Below, piece after piece: positions 8,213-16,102 of a stretch of DNA of 64,000 nucleotides (the stretch's first letter is position 1; each line of letters opens with the position of its first letter). The stretch lies in NCBI RefSeq assembly GCF_030268885.1, contig NZ_BSSA01000022.1:62001-126000 (forward strand), given 5' to 3'. Both the position numbers and the translations under genes were made by a program. The DNA is from Kitasatospora phosalacinea. GTDB taxonomy: Bacteria > Actinomycetota > Actinomycetes > Streptomycetales > Streptomycetaceae. The notes beneath the pieces are model-generated. The model saw only the letters and a program-made list of their open reading frames with translations, ran no database searches and was not told the DNA's origin.

Positions 8213-8443
8213 ATGAGCGAGACGACACGGCTCGCGGCCGACGCGAGCAGCGGCGACCCGGCCACCGGCCTGCGCGCCGTCCGGGCCCTGCGCGACCTGG
8301 CCGACCGGCTGGAGGACCTCCAGGTCGGCAATGCCCGCCGCAAGGGCTGGTCCTGGCACGAGATCGCGGTCTGCCTGGGGGTCACCCGGCAGGCCGTCCA
8401 CAAGAAGCACGCCCGACGGGCGGCCGGACAGGGAGGGGACTGA
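8213..8443 (+). CDS. small helix-turn-helix DNA-binding protein
   Basis: The 76-residue protein from ATG 8213 has a helical N-terminal half (LRAVRALRDLADRLEDLQVGNARRKG) and a C-terminal helix-turn-helix, WSWHEIAVCLGVTRQAVHKKHARR, of the sigma-region-4/homeodomain-like kind. There is no ribosome site upstream because palindrome 2 ends three bases before the ATG, which fits leaderless translation. Its stop is one base from the Clp-N gene start, so the two are co-translated. I infer that it binds the GTTGAC palindromes of its own promoter and that its N-terminal helices dimerise. Confidence 0.8.
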   Translation: MSETTRLAADASSGDPATGLRAVRALRDLADRLEDLQVGNARRKGWSWHEIAVCLGVTRQAVHKKHARRAAGQGGD

Positions 8444-8444
8444 G

Positions 8445-9011
8445 ATGTTCGAACGGTTCGCGGCGGAGGCCCGCCGGGCGGTCACGCTGGCCGGCGAGGA
8501 GGCCCGCCGACTGCACCACGACCACCTGGGCACCGAGCACCTGCTGCTCGGCCTGCTCGCCCAGCCGCAGGACCCGACCGCCCGGGTGCTCGGCGGCTTC
8601 GGCCTCGACCTGGACGGCGGGCGGCGCGCGGTGCTCCGCGCCCTGGGCGGTCCTGAGCCGGAGCGGGACGCCGCCGCGCTGGCCGCGATCGGCATCGACC
8701 TGGACGCGGTCCGCGAGGCGGTCGAGTCCGAGTTCGGTCCGGGCGCGCTGGACGCCCCGCCGCCCGCCCGCCGCTCCCGGCGGGGCGGGCCCCGGTTCAC
8801 CGAGCGCGGCCGCCGGGCGATGGTGCTGACCCTGCGCGCGGCCACCGGGCAGCGGGCCCGCCGGATCGAGACCGGCCACCTGCTGCTCGGCCTGCTCCGC
8901 GAGGGCGGCGGGGTGGCCGTCCGGGTGCTGCGCGACCAGGGCGTCGACCTGGCAGGACTGGAGCGCGCGACCGAAGCTTCGCTGGTGAGCGGCCTGCGGG
9001 CGGCCTCATAG
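8445..9011 (+). CDS. Clp N-terminal-domain protein lacking the AAA+ motor
   Basis: The 188-residue protein holds two Clp-N type repeats. The first runs from FERFAAEARRAVTLAGEEAR through GTEHLLLGLLAQ (about 1-75). The second runs from FTERGRRAMVLTLRAATGQ through ETGHLLLGLLREGG (about 105-180). A linker with the run of basic residues PARRSRRGG joins them. In ClpC/ClpB these repeats dock adaptors and substrates; here no ATPase domain follows. It starts 1 base after the HTH gene with GGAGGGGA as ribosome site. It may be a free substrate- or partner-sensing module that works with the HTH protein, or a decoy for ClpC adaptors; that is inference. Confidence 0.85.
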   Translation: MFERFAAEARRAVTLAGEEARRLHHDHLGTEHLLLGLLAQPQDPTARVLGGFGLDLDGGRRAVLRALGGPEPERDAAALAAIGIDLDAVREAVESEFGPGALDAPPPARRSRRGGPRFTERGRRAMVLTLRAATGQRARRIETGHLLLGLLREGGGVAVRVLRDQGVDLAGLERATEASLVSGLRAAS

Positions 9012-9098
9012 CACGGAGTGGTTACAACTGGGGCGCTGGCCGATGAAGGTCGAACGCGCTCCTTGGCCTGGGGGTACCGGTGGGTTAACGTCTTTGAG

Positions 9099-9112
9099 CC
9101 AGCGATCGCTGG
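9099..9112 (+). promoter_or_regulatory. perfect palindrome upstream of the sugar ABC operon
   Basis: CCAGCGATCGCTGG is a perfect 14-bp palindrome 83 bases before the binding-protein start. Near it are a direct repeat of GGTACAG (9112-9118 and 9131-9137) and an inverted repeat GGCATG-CC-CATGCC (9163-9176). It is a candidate operator for a sugar-responsive repressor; no regulator gene is adjacent. Confidence 0.45.
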
Positions 9113-9194
9113 GTACAGATCCACATCTCCGGTACAGCGCAGTGTTGTTCTGTCTTACGGCTGGCATGCCCATGCCCTGGCAAGGAGGACCGCA

Positions 9195-10574
9195 TTGACC
9201 ACCCCCGTGACCACTGGACGCCGCCGGCTGCTCGCCGTACCGGCCGTTCTGGCACTGGCGTTGACAGCCGCCTGCTCGAACAGCTCCTCCGACGGCGGGA
9301 GCGGCGGGGGCGGCGGTTCGGCCGCCGCCTTGACGGGTGACTGCGCCAAGTACCAGGCGTACGCGGGCCACTCCGGCACCAAGGTGTCGATGTACGCCTC
9401 GATCCTCTCGCCCGAGTCGGACTCGCTGGAGAAGTCCTGGGCCGAGTTCACTTCCTGTACCGGCATCAAGATCGTCTACGAGGGCTCCAACGACTTCGAG
9501 TCGCAGCTCCCGGTCCGGGTGGCCGGCGGCAACGCCCCCGACCTGGCGATCATCCCGCAGCCCGGCCTGCTCGCCCAGATGGTCAAGTCCGGCAAGGTGG
9601 TCAAGCCGCCGCAGCAGACCGTCGAGAACGAGGGCAAGTGGTCGCCGGTCTGGAAGGAGTACGGGTCGGTCAACGGCACCTTCTACGCGGCGCCGATGAG
9701 CGCCAACATGAAGTCGCTGGTCTGGTACTCGCCCAAGGCGTTCAAGGCCGCCGGGTACGAGGTCCCGAAGACCTGGGCCGACCTGGTCGCGCTCAGCGAC
9801 AAGATCGCCCGGGCCGGCGGCGAGACGAAGCCCTGGTGCGGCGGCATCGGCTCCGGCACCGCGACCGGCTGGCCGGCCACCGACTGGCTGGAGGAGGTCG
9901 TCCTCGGCTCGTACGGCGGCGACGTCTACGACCAGTGGGTCAGCCACAAGGTGAAGTTCTCCGACGAGAAGATCACCACCGCGATGCAGACCGTGGCCGG
10001 CTGGATGCAGAACCCGGCCTGGGTCAACGGCGGCATCGGCGACGTCAAGACGATCGCCACCACCACCTTCCAGGACGCCGGCGCCCCGATCCTCAGCAAC
10101 AAGTGCGCGATGCTCCAGCAGGCGTCCTTCTACCGCGCGCAGTGGCCCAAGGGCACCAGCATCGGGCCGGACGGCGACGTGTTCGCCTTCCAACTGCCCG
10201 CGGTCAACCCGCAGGTCCACAGCCCGGTCGAGGGCGGCGGCGAGTTCCTGGCCGCGTTCTCCGACCGGCCCGAGGTGCAGGCCGTGCAGAACTACCTGTC
10301 CAGCTCCGAGTGGGCCAGCAGCCGGGTCAAGGTCTCCCCGGGCTGGGTCTCCGCCAACCAGGGCGTGGACAAGAGCCTGTACACCGACCCGATCGACAAG
10401 CTCTCCGCCGAGGCGCTCACCGACCCCTCGGCCACCTTCCGGTTCGACGCCTCCGACCTGATGCCCGCCGCGGTCGGCGCCGGCGCCGAGTGGAAGGCGC
10501 TGACGGCCTGGTTCGCCGAGGGCCAGTCCATCCAGAAGACCGCGAGCGACATCGACGCGGCCTGGCCGCAGTAG
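9195..10574 (+). CDS. alpha-glucoside-type ABC transporter substrate-binding lipoprotein
   Basis: The 459-residue protein starts at TTG 9195, 6 bases after AAGGAGG; no in-frame ATG or GTG fits. The leader has an RRR n-region, a hydrophobic stretch and the lipobox LTAAC, with the Cys at about residue 26. A Ser/Gly-rich tether follows. The body shows solute-binding family features such as SNDFESQLPVRVAGGNAPDLAIIPQPGLL. These resemble AglE-type proteins that bind maltose, trehalose, sucrose or related alpha-glucosides. It is anchored to the outer face of the membrane and delivers sugar to the two permeases encoded next. Confidence 0.88.
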   Translation: MTTPVTTGRRRLLAVPAVLALALTAACSNSSSDGGSGGGGGSAAALTGDCAKYQAYAGHSGTKVSMYASILSPESDSLEKSWAEFTSCTGIKIVYEGSNDFESQLPVRVAGGNAPDLAIIPQPGLLAQMVKSGKVVKPPQQTVENEGKWSPVWKEYGSVNGTFYAAPMSANMKSLVWYSPKAFKAAGYEVPKTWADLVALSDKIARAGGETKPWCGGIGSGTATGWPATDWLEEVVLGSYGGDVYDQWVSHKVKFSDEKITTAMQTVAGWMQNPAWVNGGIGDVKTIATTTFQDAGAPILSNKCAMLQQASFYRAQWPKGTSIGPDGDVFAFQLPAVNPQVHSPVEGGGEFLAAFSDRPEVQAVQNYLSSSEWASSRVKVSPGWVSANQGVDKSLYTDPIDKLSAEALTDPSATFRFDASDLMPAAVGAGAEWKALTAWFAEGQSIQKTASDIDAAWPQ

Positions 10575-10586
10575 TCGGACGCCAAC

Positions 10587-10614
10587 GGGCAGCGCGGGTC
10601 CGCCCGCGCTGCCC
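10587..10614 (+). terminator. intra-operon hairpin after the binding-protein gene
   Basis: A perfect 12-bp stem (GGGCAGCGCGGG) with a 4-base loop sits between the binding protein and the first permease. Such hairpins commonly protect the upstream message and lower permease expression relative to the binding protein. Confidence 0.65.
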
Positions 10615-10643
10615 TTCCCGTGCCCCGAGGAAGGATCCTCCGC

Positions 10644-11669
10644 ATGCCCACCGATCCCCGGCTCGCCGGGCCGGCGCTCCACCTCGCCGACTCGCTGTGG
10701 CAGGACGCGGCGATCAAGTTCGGCAACACCGCGGGCGCCGTCCTGGGCTTCCTCGGCGTGCTGCTCGCGGTGTTCTTCGCGGCGGGCCGCGCCACCGGAC
10801 GCTTCTCCCGGCCGCTGGCGGTCGTCCTGATGCTCGGCCCCGCGGCCCTCCTGCTGGTCGTCGGCCTGGTGGTGCCGCTGCTGCGCACCGTCTACCTGAG
10901 CTTCTACGACGCCGACGCGGCGAAGTTCGTCGGCGGCAGGAACTACGGCTGGGCGGCGACCAGTTCGCAGATCCACGGCGTGCTGCTGAACACCCTGCTC
11001 TGGCTGGTGGTCGCCCCGATCGCGGCCACCGGGCTGGGCCTGCTGCTGGCCCTGCTGGTCGACCGGATGCGCGGCCAGGCGGTCTACAAGTCGCTGATCT
11101 TCATGCCGATGGCGGTCTCGCTGGTGGCCGCCTCGCTCATCTTCAAGCTGCTGTACGAGTCGCGCGGCCCCGGCCAGAACCAGGTCGGCCTGCTCAGCCA
11201 GCTCGCGGTCGCGGTCGGCTGGGACGACCCGCCGAACTGGATCCTGAGCCAGCCGCTGAACAACTTCCTGCTGATGTCCGCCATGGTCTGGGTGCAGACC
11301 GGCTTCGCCATGGTGGTGCTGTCCGCCGCGATCAAGGCCATCCCGGACGAGATCACCGAGGCCGCTCGGCTCGACGGCGCCTCGGGGGTGCGGCTGTTCC
11401 TGCACGTCACGGTGCCGATGATCCGCACCACGCTGGTGGTGGTGCTCACCACCATCATGATCATCACGCTGAAGGCCTTCGACATCGTCCGCACCATGAC
11501 CGGCGGCAACTTCGGCACCCAGGTGCTGGCCAACGAGATGTACTCGCAGAGCTTCGAGCAGTACAACACCGGCCGCGGCAGCGCGCTCGCGGTGATCCTC
11601 TTCCTCGCGGTGGCCCCCCTGGTGGTCTACAACATCGCCCTGCTGCGCAAGGAGCGTGCGACCCGATGA
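10644..11669 (+). CDS. sugar ABC transporter permease (AglF type)
   Basis: The 341-residue membrane protein starts at ATG 10644, 8 bases after GAGGAAGGA. It has an extra N-terminal membrane segment (VLGFLGVLLAVFFAAGR), then the usual six helices with a large loop (RGPGQNQVGLLSQLAVAVGWDDPPNW). The EAA loop that contacts the ATPase reads EAARLDGASGVRLFLHVTVPM near residue 240. The added N-terminal helix and the loop are typical of alpha-glucoside AglF permeases. It overlaps the second permease by 4 bases (ATGA). No ATP-binding gene lies in the operon, so a shared ATPase such as MsiK, encoded elsewhere in these bacteria, would energise it. Confidence 0.88.
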   Translation: MPTDPRLAGPALHLADSLWQDAAIKFGNTAGAVLGFLGVLLAVFFAAGRATGRFSRPLAVVLMLGPAALLLVVGLVVPLLRTVYLSFYDADAAKFVGGRNYGWAATSSQIHGVLLNTLLWLVVAPIAATGLGLLLALLVDRMRGQAVYKSLIFMPMAVSLVAASLIFKLLYESRGPGQNQVGLLSQLAVAVGWDDPPNWILSQPLNNFLLMSAMVWVQTGFAMVVLSAAIKAIPDEITEAARLDGASGVRLFLHVTVPMIRTTLVVVLTTIMIITLKAFDIVRTMTGGNFGTQVLANEMYSQSFEQYNTGRGSALAVILFLAVAPLVVYNIALLRKERATR

Positions 11670-12670
11670 GCGCCGAGCCCACCTTCGACAAGGCCGCCGA
11701 CCCCGGCTCCGGTGCCGCGTCCGGTTCCGGTGCCGGGTCCGGCAAGGCGGCCCGCCCCGACCTGCCGCCGGCCAAGGCCGTCCGCCGGGCGTTCAGCTCC
11801 CCGCTGGCCAGTGCCCTGGTGATCGCCGTCACCGTGCTGTGGACCGTCCCGACCGTCGGCCTGCTGGTCACCTCGCTGCGCCCGAAGGGGGACGTGGCCT
11901 CCAGCGGCTGGTGGGAGGCGTTCGTCCACCCCGACTTCGGGCTGGAGAACTACCGGGCGGTGCTGTTCGACAACACCTTCGGCACCTCCGGCGGCCTGAT
12001 GCCGTACCTGGTCAACTCGGCGGCGATCGCCGTTCCGGCGACGATCTTCCCGCTGGTGCTGGCCGCGATGGCCGCGTACGTGCTGGCCTGGGTCCGCTTC
12101 AAGGGCAGCGACACGCTCTTCTTCGTGGTCTTCGCCCTGCAGGTGGTGCCGCTGCAGATGTCGCTGATCCCGCTGCTGCGGCTGTTCTCCAGCGGCGCGC
12201 ACCTCGGTTCGGTGACGGTCGTCCCGGCGCTCAGCCTGCAGGACAGCTACCTGCCGGTCTGGCTGACGCACACCATGTTCGCGCTGCCGCTGGCGATCTT
12301 CCTGCTGCACAACTTCATCGCCCAGCTGCCCCGCGACCTGATGGAGGCGGCGGTGGTGGACGGGGCCTCGCACTTCAAGATCTTCCGCTCGATCGTGCTG
12401 CCGCTGAGCGCCCCGGCGCTGGCCTCCTTCGCCATCTTCCAGTTCCTGTGGGTGTGGAACGACCTGCTGGTGGCGCTCACCTTCGCGGGCGGCAAGCCGA
12501 CCGTCGCACCGATCACCTCCCGGCTGGCCCAGCTGTCCGGTTCGAACGGCAGCCGCTGGGAGCTGCTCAGCGCGGGCGCCTTCCTGTCGATGATCGTCCC
12601 GCTGGTGGTGTTCTTCGCCCTGCAGCGGTACTTCGTCCGCGGGCTGCTGGCCGGGTCGGTGAAGGGCTGA
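11666..12670 (+). CDS. sugar ABC transporter permease (AglG type)
   Basis: The 334-residue protein starts at ATG 11666 inside the stop of the previous gene. It has a 45-residue Gly/Ser/Ala-rich cytoplasmic N-terminus, then six membrane helices. The EAA loop is EAAVVDGASHFKIFRSIVLPL near residue 230. VPLQMSLIPLLRLF and LHNFIAQLPRDL are typical of MalG/AglG-like permeases. It forms the translocation pore with the preceding permease. The operon ends here; 186 bases later a secreted multidomain protein begins with its own ribosome site. Confidence 0.88.
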   Translation: MSAEPTFDKAADPGSGAASGSGAGSGKAARPDLPPAKAVRRAFSSPLASALVIAVTVLWTVPTVGLLVTSLRPKGDVASSGWWEAFVHPDFGLENYRAVLFDNTFGTSGGLMPYLVNSAAIAVPATIFPLVLAAMAAYVLAWVRFKGSDTLFFVVFALQVVPLQMSLIPLLRLFSSGAHLGSVTVVPALSLQDSYLPVWLTHTMFALPLAIFLLHNFIAQLPRDLMEAAVVDGASHFKIFRSIVLPLSAPALASFAIFQFLWVWNDLLVALTFAGGKPTVAPITSRLAQLSGSNGSRWELLSAGAFLSMIVPLVVFFALQRYFVRGLLAGSVKG

Positions 12671-12856
12671 ACCGGACGGTCGGGATTTCTTGAACGGGCG
12701 CGGACGGACCGGTCGGATGCGGAGCGTTCGCGTCCTACTTGGCCGGAAGTCGTGGCTGTGATGTGAGGGTTCTGCGGACGCGCCGGGGTCGGAGCCGGTA
12801 GGACGGAGGGCGGCACTTCTGCCGTTCATCCGGTCATCCGACCTTGGGGGGTTGGC

Positions 12857-15800
12857 GTGAGGATCAGAAAACGAATCGCCGGGCTGCTCGTGGGCCTGCT
12901 CGCGGCGAGCGGACTGATGGTGGCACCCGCGGCGCACGCGGACACCACCGCCGTCCTCGGCAACAACACCACCGGCACCGCCACCGACTCCGGTGACTCG
13001 AACTACATCAACACCTCGCGCTTCGTGACCGGTGCCAGCGGCGGCACCGTCAACAGCGTCAGCGTGTACGTCGGCGCCGTCGGCGCCACGCCCAACGACC
13101 AGTACCAGGTCGCGGTGTACGGCGACGTGGCCGGCAAGCCCGGCCCGCTGCTCGGCTCCTCCGCTTCCGGCACGCTCACCGCGCACGCCTGGAACACCCT
13201 GCCGGTCGCCGCCACGCTCGCGCCGAACACGCCGTACTGGCTGGCGTACAACTCCAACGGCGTCTCCGCCGCGGTCAACAACCTGAACTACTCCACCGGC
13301 GGCCAGAGCGGCTACTCCACCGGCGGCACCGCCTTCGGCACCTGGCCCAGCAGCTTCGGCGCCGTCTCCACCGGCTCGCTCAACTACTCCATCTACGCCA
13401 CCTACACGCCCTCCGGCGGCGGTGGCGGCACGCCCGGCAGCGGACCCGGCAACGAGGGCCCGATCCTGCTGGTCACCAACCCGGCCAACCCGTACACCAC
13501 GTACTACGGGGAGATCCTCAAGGCCGAGGGCCTGAACTACTACAAGACCGTCGACCTGAGCAGCGTCACCGCGACCATGCTCAGCTCGTACGACGTGGTG
13601 CTGCTGGCGGAGAACCCGCTGACGGCCGCCCAGACCACCATGTTCAGCACCTGGGTGAACGGCGGCGGACGGCTCGTCGCGATGCGGCCCGACAAGCAGC
13701 TCGCCGGGCTGCTCGGCCTCACCACGACCACCGACACGCTGGCCGACAGCTACCTGAAGATCGACACCACCGCGGCGCCCGGCGCCGGACTGACCTCCGA
13801 CACCATCGGCTTCCACGGCACCGCCGACAAGTACGCCCTGAACGGCGCCACCGCCGTCGCCACCCTGTACAGCGACACCGCGGTGGCCACCACCAATCCG
13901 GCCGTCACGCTGCGCACCGTCGGCACCGGCCAGGCAGCCGCGTTCACCTTCGACCTCGCCAAGTCCGTCGTGCAGACCCGCCAGGGCAACGCCGCCTGGG
14001 GCGGCCAGCAGCGCGACAACGTCGACGGCATCGAGGCCAGCGAGATGTTCTTCGGCACCGGCGGACAGCTCAACTGGAACAACTTGGACAAGGCGCAGAT
14101 CCCGATCGCCGACGAGCAGCAGCGGCTGCTCGCCAACCTGATCACCACCATGGACACCGGCAAGAAGCCGCTGCCCAAGTTCTGGTACTTCCCGCGGGAC
14201 GTCAAGGCCGTGGTGGTGATGACCGGTGACGACCACGGCATCGGCGGCACCGGCGGGCGCTTCGACGGCTACGTCGCGCAGAGCCCGGTCGGCTGCAACG
14301 TCGCCAACTGGGAGTGCGTGCGCGCCTCGTCCTACATCTACACCAACGACCCGCTGACCGACGCCCAGGCCAAGGCCTACTCCGACCAGGGCTTCGAGAT
14401 CGGCGTGCACGTCACCACCAACTGCACCCCGTGGGGCACCCCCGCCGACCTGCAGAACGTCTACGCCGCCCAGATCGGCGCCTGGAAGGCCAAGTACACC
14501 TCGCTGCCCAACCCGGACAGCACCCGCACCCACTGCGTCGAGTGGGACGACTGGGCGACCCAGGCCAAGACCAAGCTCGCCAACGGCATCCGGCTGGACA
14601 CCGACTACTACTACTACCCGGCCAGCTTCGTGCAGGACCGGCCCGGCTACTTCAACGGCACCGGCCTGCCGATGAAGTACGCGGACAGCGACGGCAGCAC
14701 CATCAACGAGTACCAGGCCACCACCCAGCTCACCGACGAATCCGGGCAGTCCATGCCGGGCACCGTCAACACGCTGCTGGACAACGCCTACAACTCCAAG
14801 GGCTACTACACCGTCCTGACCGCCAACATCCACACCGACTACGCCGCCTCCACCTCCTCCGACCAGGTCATCGCCTCGGCCAAGGCGCACGGCGCCCCGG
14901 TCGTCTCCGGCCGCCAGCTGCTGAACTGGCTGGACGCCCGCAACGGTTCCGCGTTCTCCGGCCTGTCCTGGAGCGCCAACACGCTGAGCTTCAGCATCAC
15001 CGGCGGCGCCAACGGCCTGCGCGCGATGGTCCCGGTCAACTCGGCGGCGGGCACGCTCACCGGCGTCAAGCAGGGCACCACCAGCGTCAGCTACCGCATC
15101 GAGACCATCCACGGCATCTCCTACGCCTTCTTCGACGGCAACGTCGGCTCCTACACCGCGACGTACGGCACCGACACCACCGCGCCGACCGTCACCGGCT
15201 CCGTGCCGGCCAACGGCGCCACCGGCGTCTCGGCCACCGCCCCGGTGAAGGCCTCGTTCAGCGAGCCCGTCCAGGCGAGCACCGTCAACGGCACCAACGT
15301 CACGCTGAAGACCACCGCCGGCTCCACCGCGGTGCCCGGCACCGTCGCCCTGGACGCGGCCACCAACACCGTCACCTTCACCCCGAGCGCCGCGCTCTCG
15401 CTCAGCACCGGCTACACGCTGAGCGTCGCCAACGTGAAGGACCTGGCGGGCAACACCCAGGCCGCGGCCTACACCGCCGCCTTCACCACGGCCGGCGCGC
15501 CGCCGCAGACCATCGGCAACAGCGCGGTCGGCACCCAGCTCGACGACACCGACTCCAACCACCTCAACGGTTCCAAGATCACCACCGGGGCCTCCGCCAT
15601 CGCACTGACCTCGCTCAACGTGCACACCGGGCAGATCAGCGCGGCGCCCAACAACCAGTTCCAGATCGCCATCTACAGCGACAACGCCGGCTCGCCCGAC
15701 GCCCTGCTGGCCACCAGCTCGGTCGGCACGCTGAGCGCCAACGCCTGGAACAGCGTGCCGATCACCTACACGCTGGCGGCCAACACCACGTACTGGGTGA

Positions 15801-15970
15801 TCTACAACTCGAACGGCACCAGCTCCACCGTCAACAACATGCACTACAGCTCGGGCCCGGCCGGCTCGGGCGCCTACAGCAGCGCGTCCGTCCCGTTCGG
15901 CACCTTCCCGGCCAGCTTCGGCACCGCCGTGAAGGACAACCTGGTGTACTCGCTGTACGGCACCTACTGA
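12857..15970 (+). CDS. secreted multidomain protein with deacetylase-like core and duplicated terminal modules
   Basis: The 1037-residue protein starts at GTG 12857. It has a signal peptide (MRIRKRIAGLLVGLLAASGL, cleaved about AHA-D at 28). A beta-rich module of about 145 residues comes first, then a Gly/Pro linker near 176-192. A glutamine-amidotransferase-like segment follows (GPILLVTNPANPYTTYYG to about 400). Next is a polysaccharide-deacetylase-like region with DDHG (about 457) and GVHVTTNC, then an Ig-like SbsA/Big_5 domain (APTVTGSVPANGATGV). A final 150-residue module repeats the first: GTATDSGDSNYINTSRFVTGAS matches GTQLDDTDSNHLNGSKITTGAS. It probably acts on or binds a polysaccharide outside the cell. 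Its position beside a sugar importer may be meaningful, but the substrate is unknown. Confidence 0.75.
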   Translation: MRIRKRIAGLLVGLLAASGLMVAPAAHADTTAVLGNNTTGTATDSGDSNYINTSRFVTGASGGTVNSVSVYVGAVGATPNDQYQVAVYGDVAGKPGPLLGSSASGTLTAHAWNTLPVAATLAPNTPYWLAYNSNGVSAAVNNLNYSTGGQSGYSTGGTAFGTWPSSFGAVSTGSLNYSIYATYTPSGGGGGTPGSGPGNEGPILLVTNPANPYTTYYGEILKAEGLNYYKTVDLSSVTATMLSSYDVVLLAENPLTAAQTTMFSTWVNGGGRLVAMRPDKQLAGLLGLTTTTDTLADSYLKIDTTAAPGAGLTSDTIGFHGTADKYALNGATAVATLYSDTAVATTNPAVTLRTVGTGQAAAFTFDLAKSVVQTRQGNAAWGGQQRDNVDGIEASEMFFGTGGQLNWNNLDKAQIPIADEQQRLLANLITTMDTGKKPLPKFWYFPRDVKAVVVMTGDDHGIGGTGGRFDGYVAQSPVGCNVANWECVRASSYIYTNDPLTDAQAKAYSDQGFEIGVHVTTNCTPWGTPADLQNVYAAQIGAWKAKYTSLPNPDSTRTHCVEWDDWATQAKTKLANGIRLDTDYYYYPASFVQDRPGYFNGTGLPMKYADSDGSTINEYQATTQLTDESGQSMPGTVNTLLDNAYNSKGYYTVLTANIHTDYAASTSSDQVIASAKAHGAPVVSGRQLLNWLDARNGSAFSGLSWSANTLSFSITGGANGLRAMVPVNSAAGTLTGVKQGTTSVSYRIETIHGISYAFFDGNVGSYTATYGTDTTAPTVTGSVPANGATGVSATAPVKASFSEPVQASTVNGTNVTLKTTAGSTAVPGTVALDAATNTVTFTPSAALSLSTGYTLSVANVKDLAGNTQAAAYTAAFTTAGAPPQTIGNSAVGTQLDDTDSNHLNGSKITTGASAIALTSLNVHTGQISAAPNNQFQIAIYSDNAGSPDALLATSSVGTLSANAWNSVPITYTLAANTTYWVIYNSNGTSSTVNNMHYSSGPAGSGAYSSASVPFGTFPASFGTAVKDNLVYSLYGTY

Positions 15971-16050
15971 GTGCACCGGGCACGTCGGGTGTGCCGGGTA
16001 CGCCGGGTGTGCTGAGCGCACCGGGCGCACCCGGGCGCACCGGGTTCACT

Positions 16051-16096
16051 GCCGGGGCGGTCCGGACCACGTTCGCGTGGTCCGGGCCGCCCCGGC
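16051..16096. terminator. bidirectional terminator with TTCG tetraloop
   Basis: Two 21-base arms pair at 20 positions around the loop TTCG, a very stable tetraloop. It lies between the convergent secreted-protein and exporter genes and could end both transcripts. Upstream, 15971-16045 holds loosely repeated GCGCACCGG-type units. Confidence 0.85.
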
Positions 16097-16102
16097 GGCT
16101 CG

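Noticed and set aside
11627..16030. 1467-codon minus-strand frame opposite the permease and secreted-protein genes
   Set aside because: Low-complexity product from antisense of GC-rich codons; the plus-strand genes have signal peptide, EAA loops and ribosome sites.
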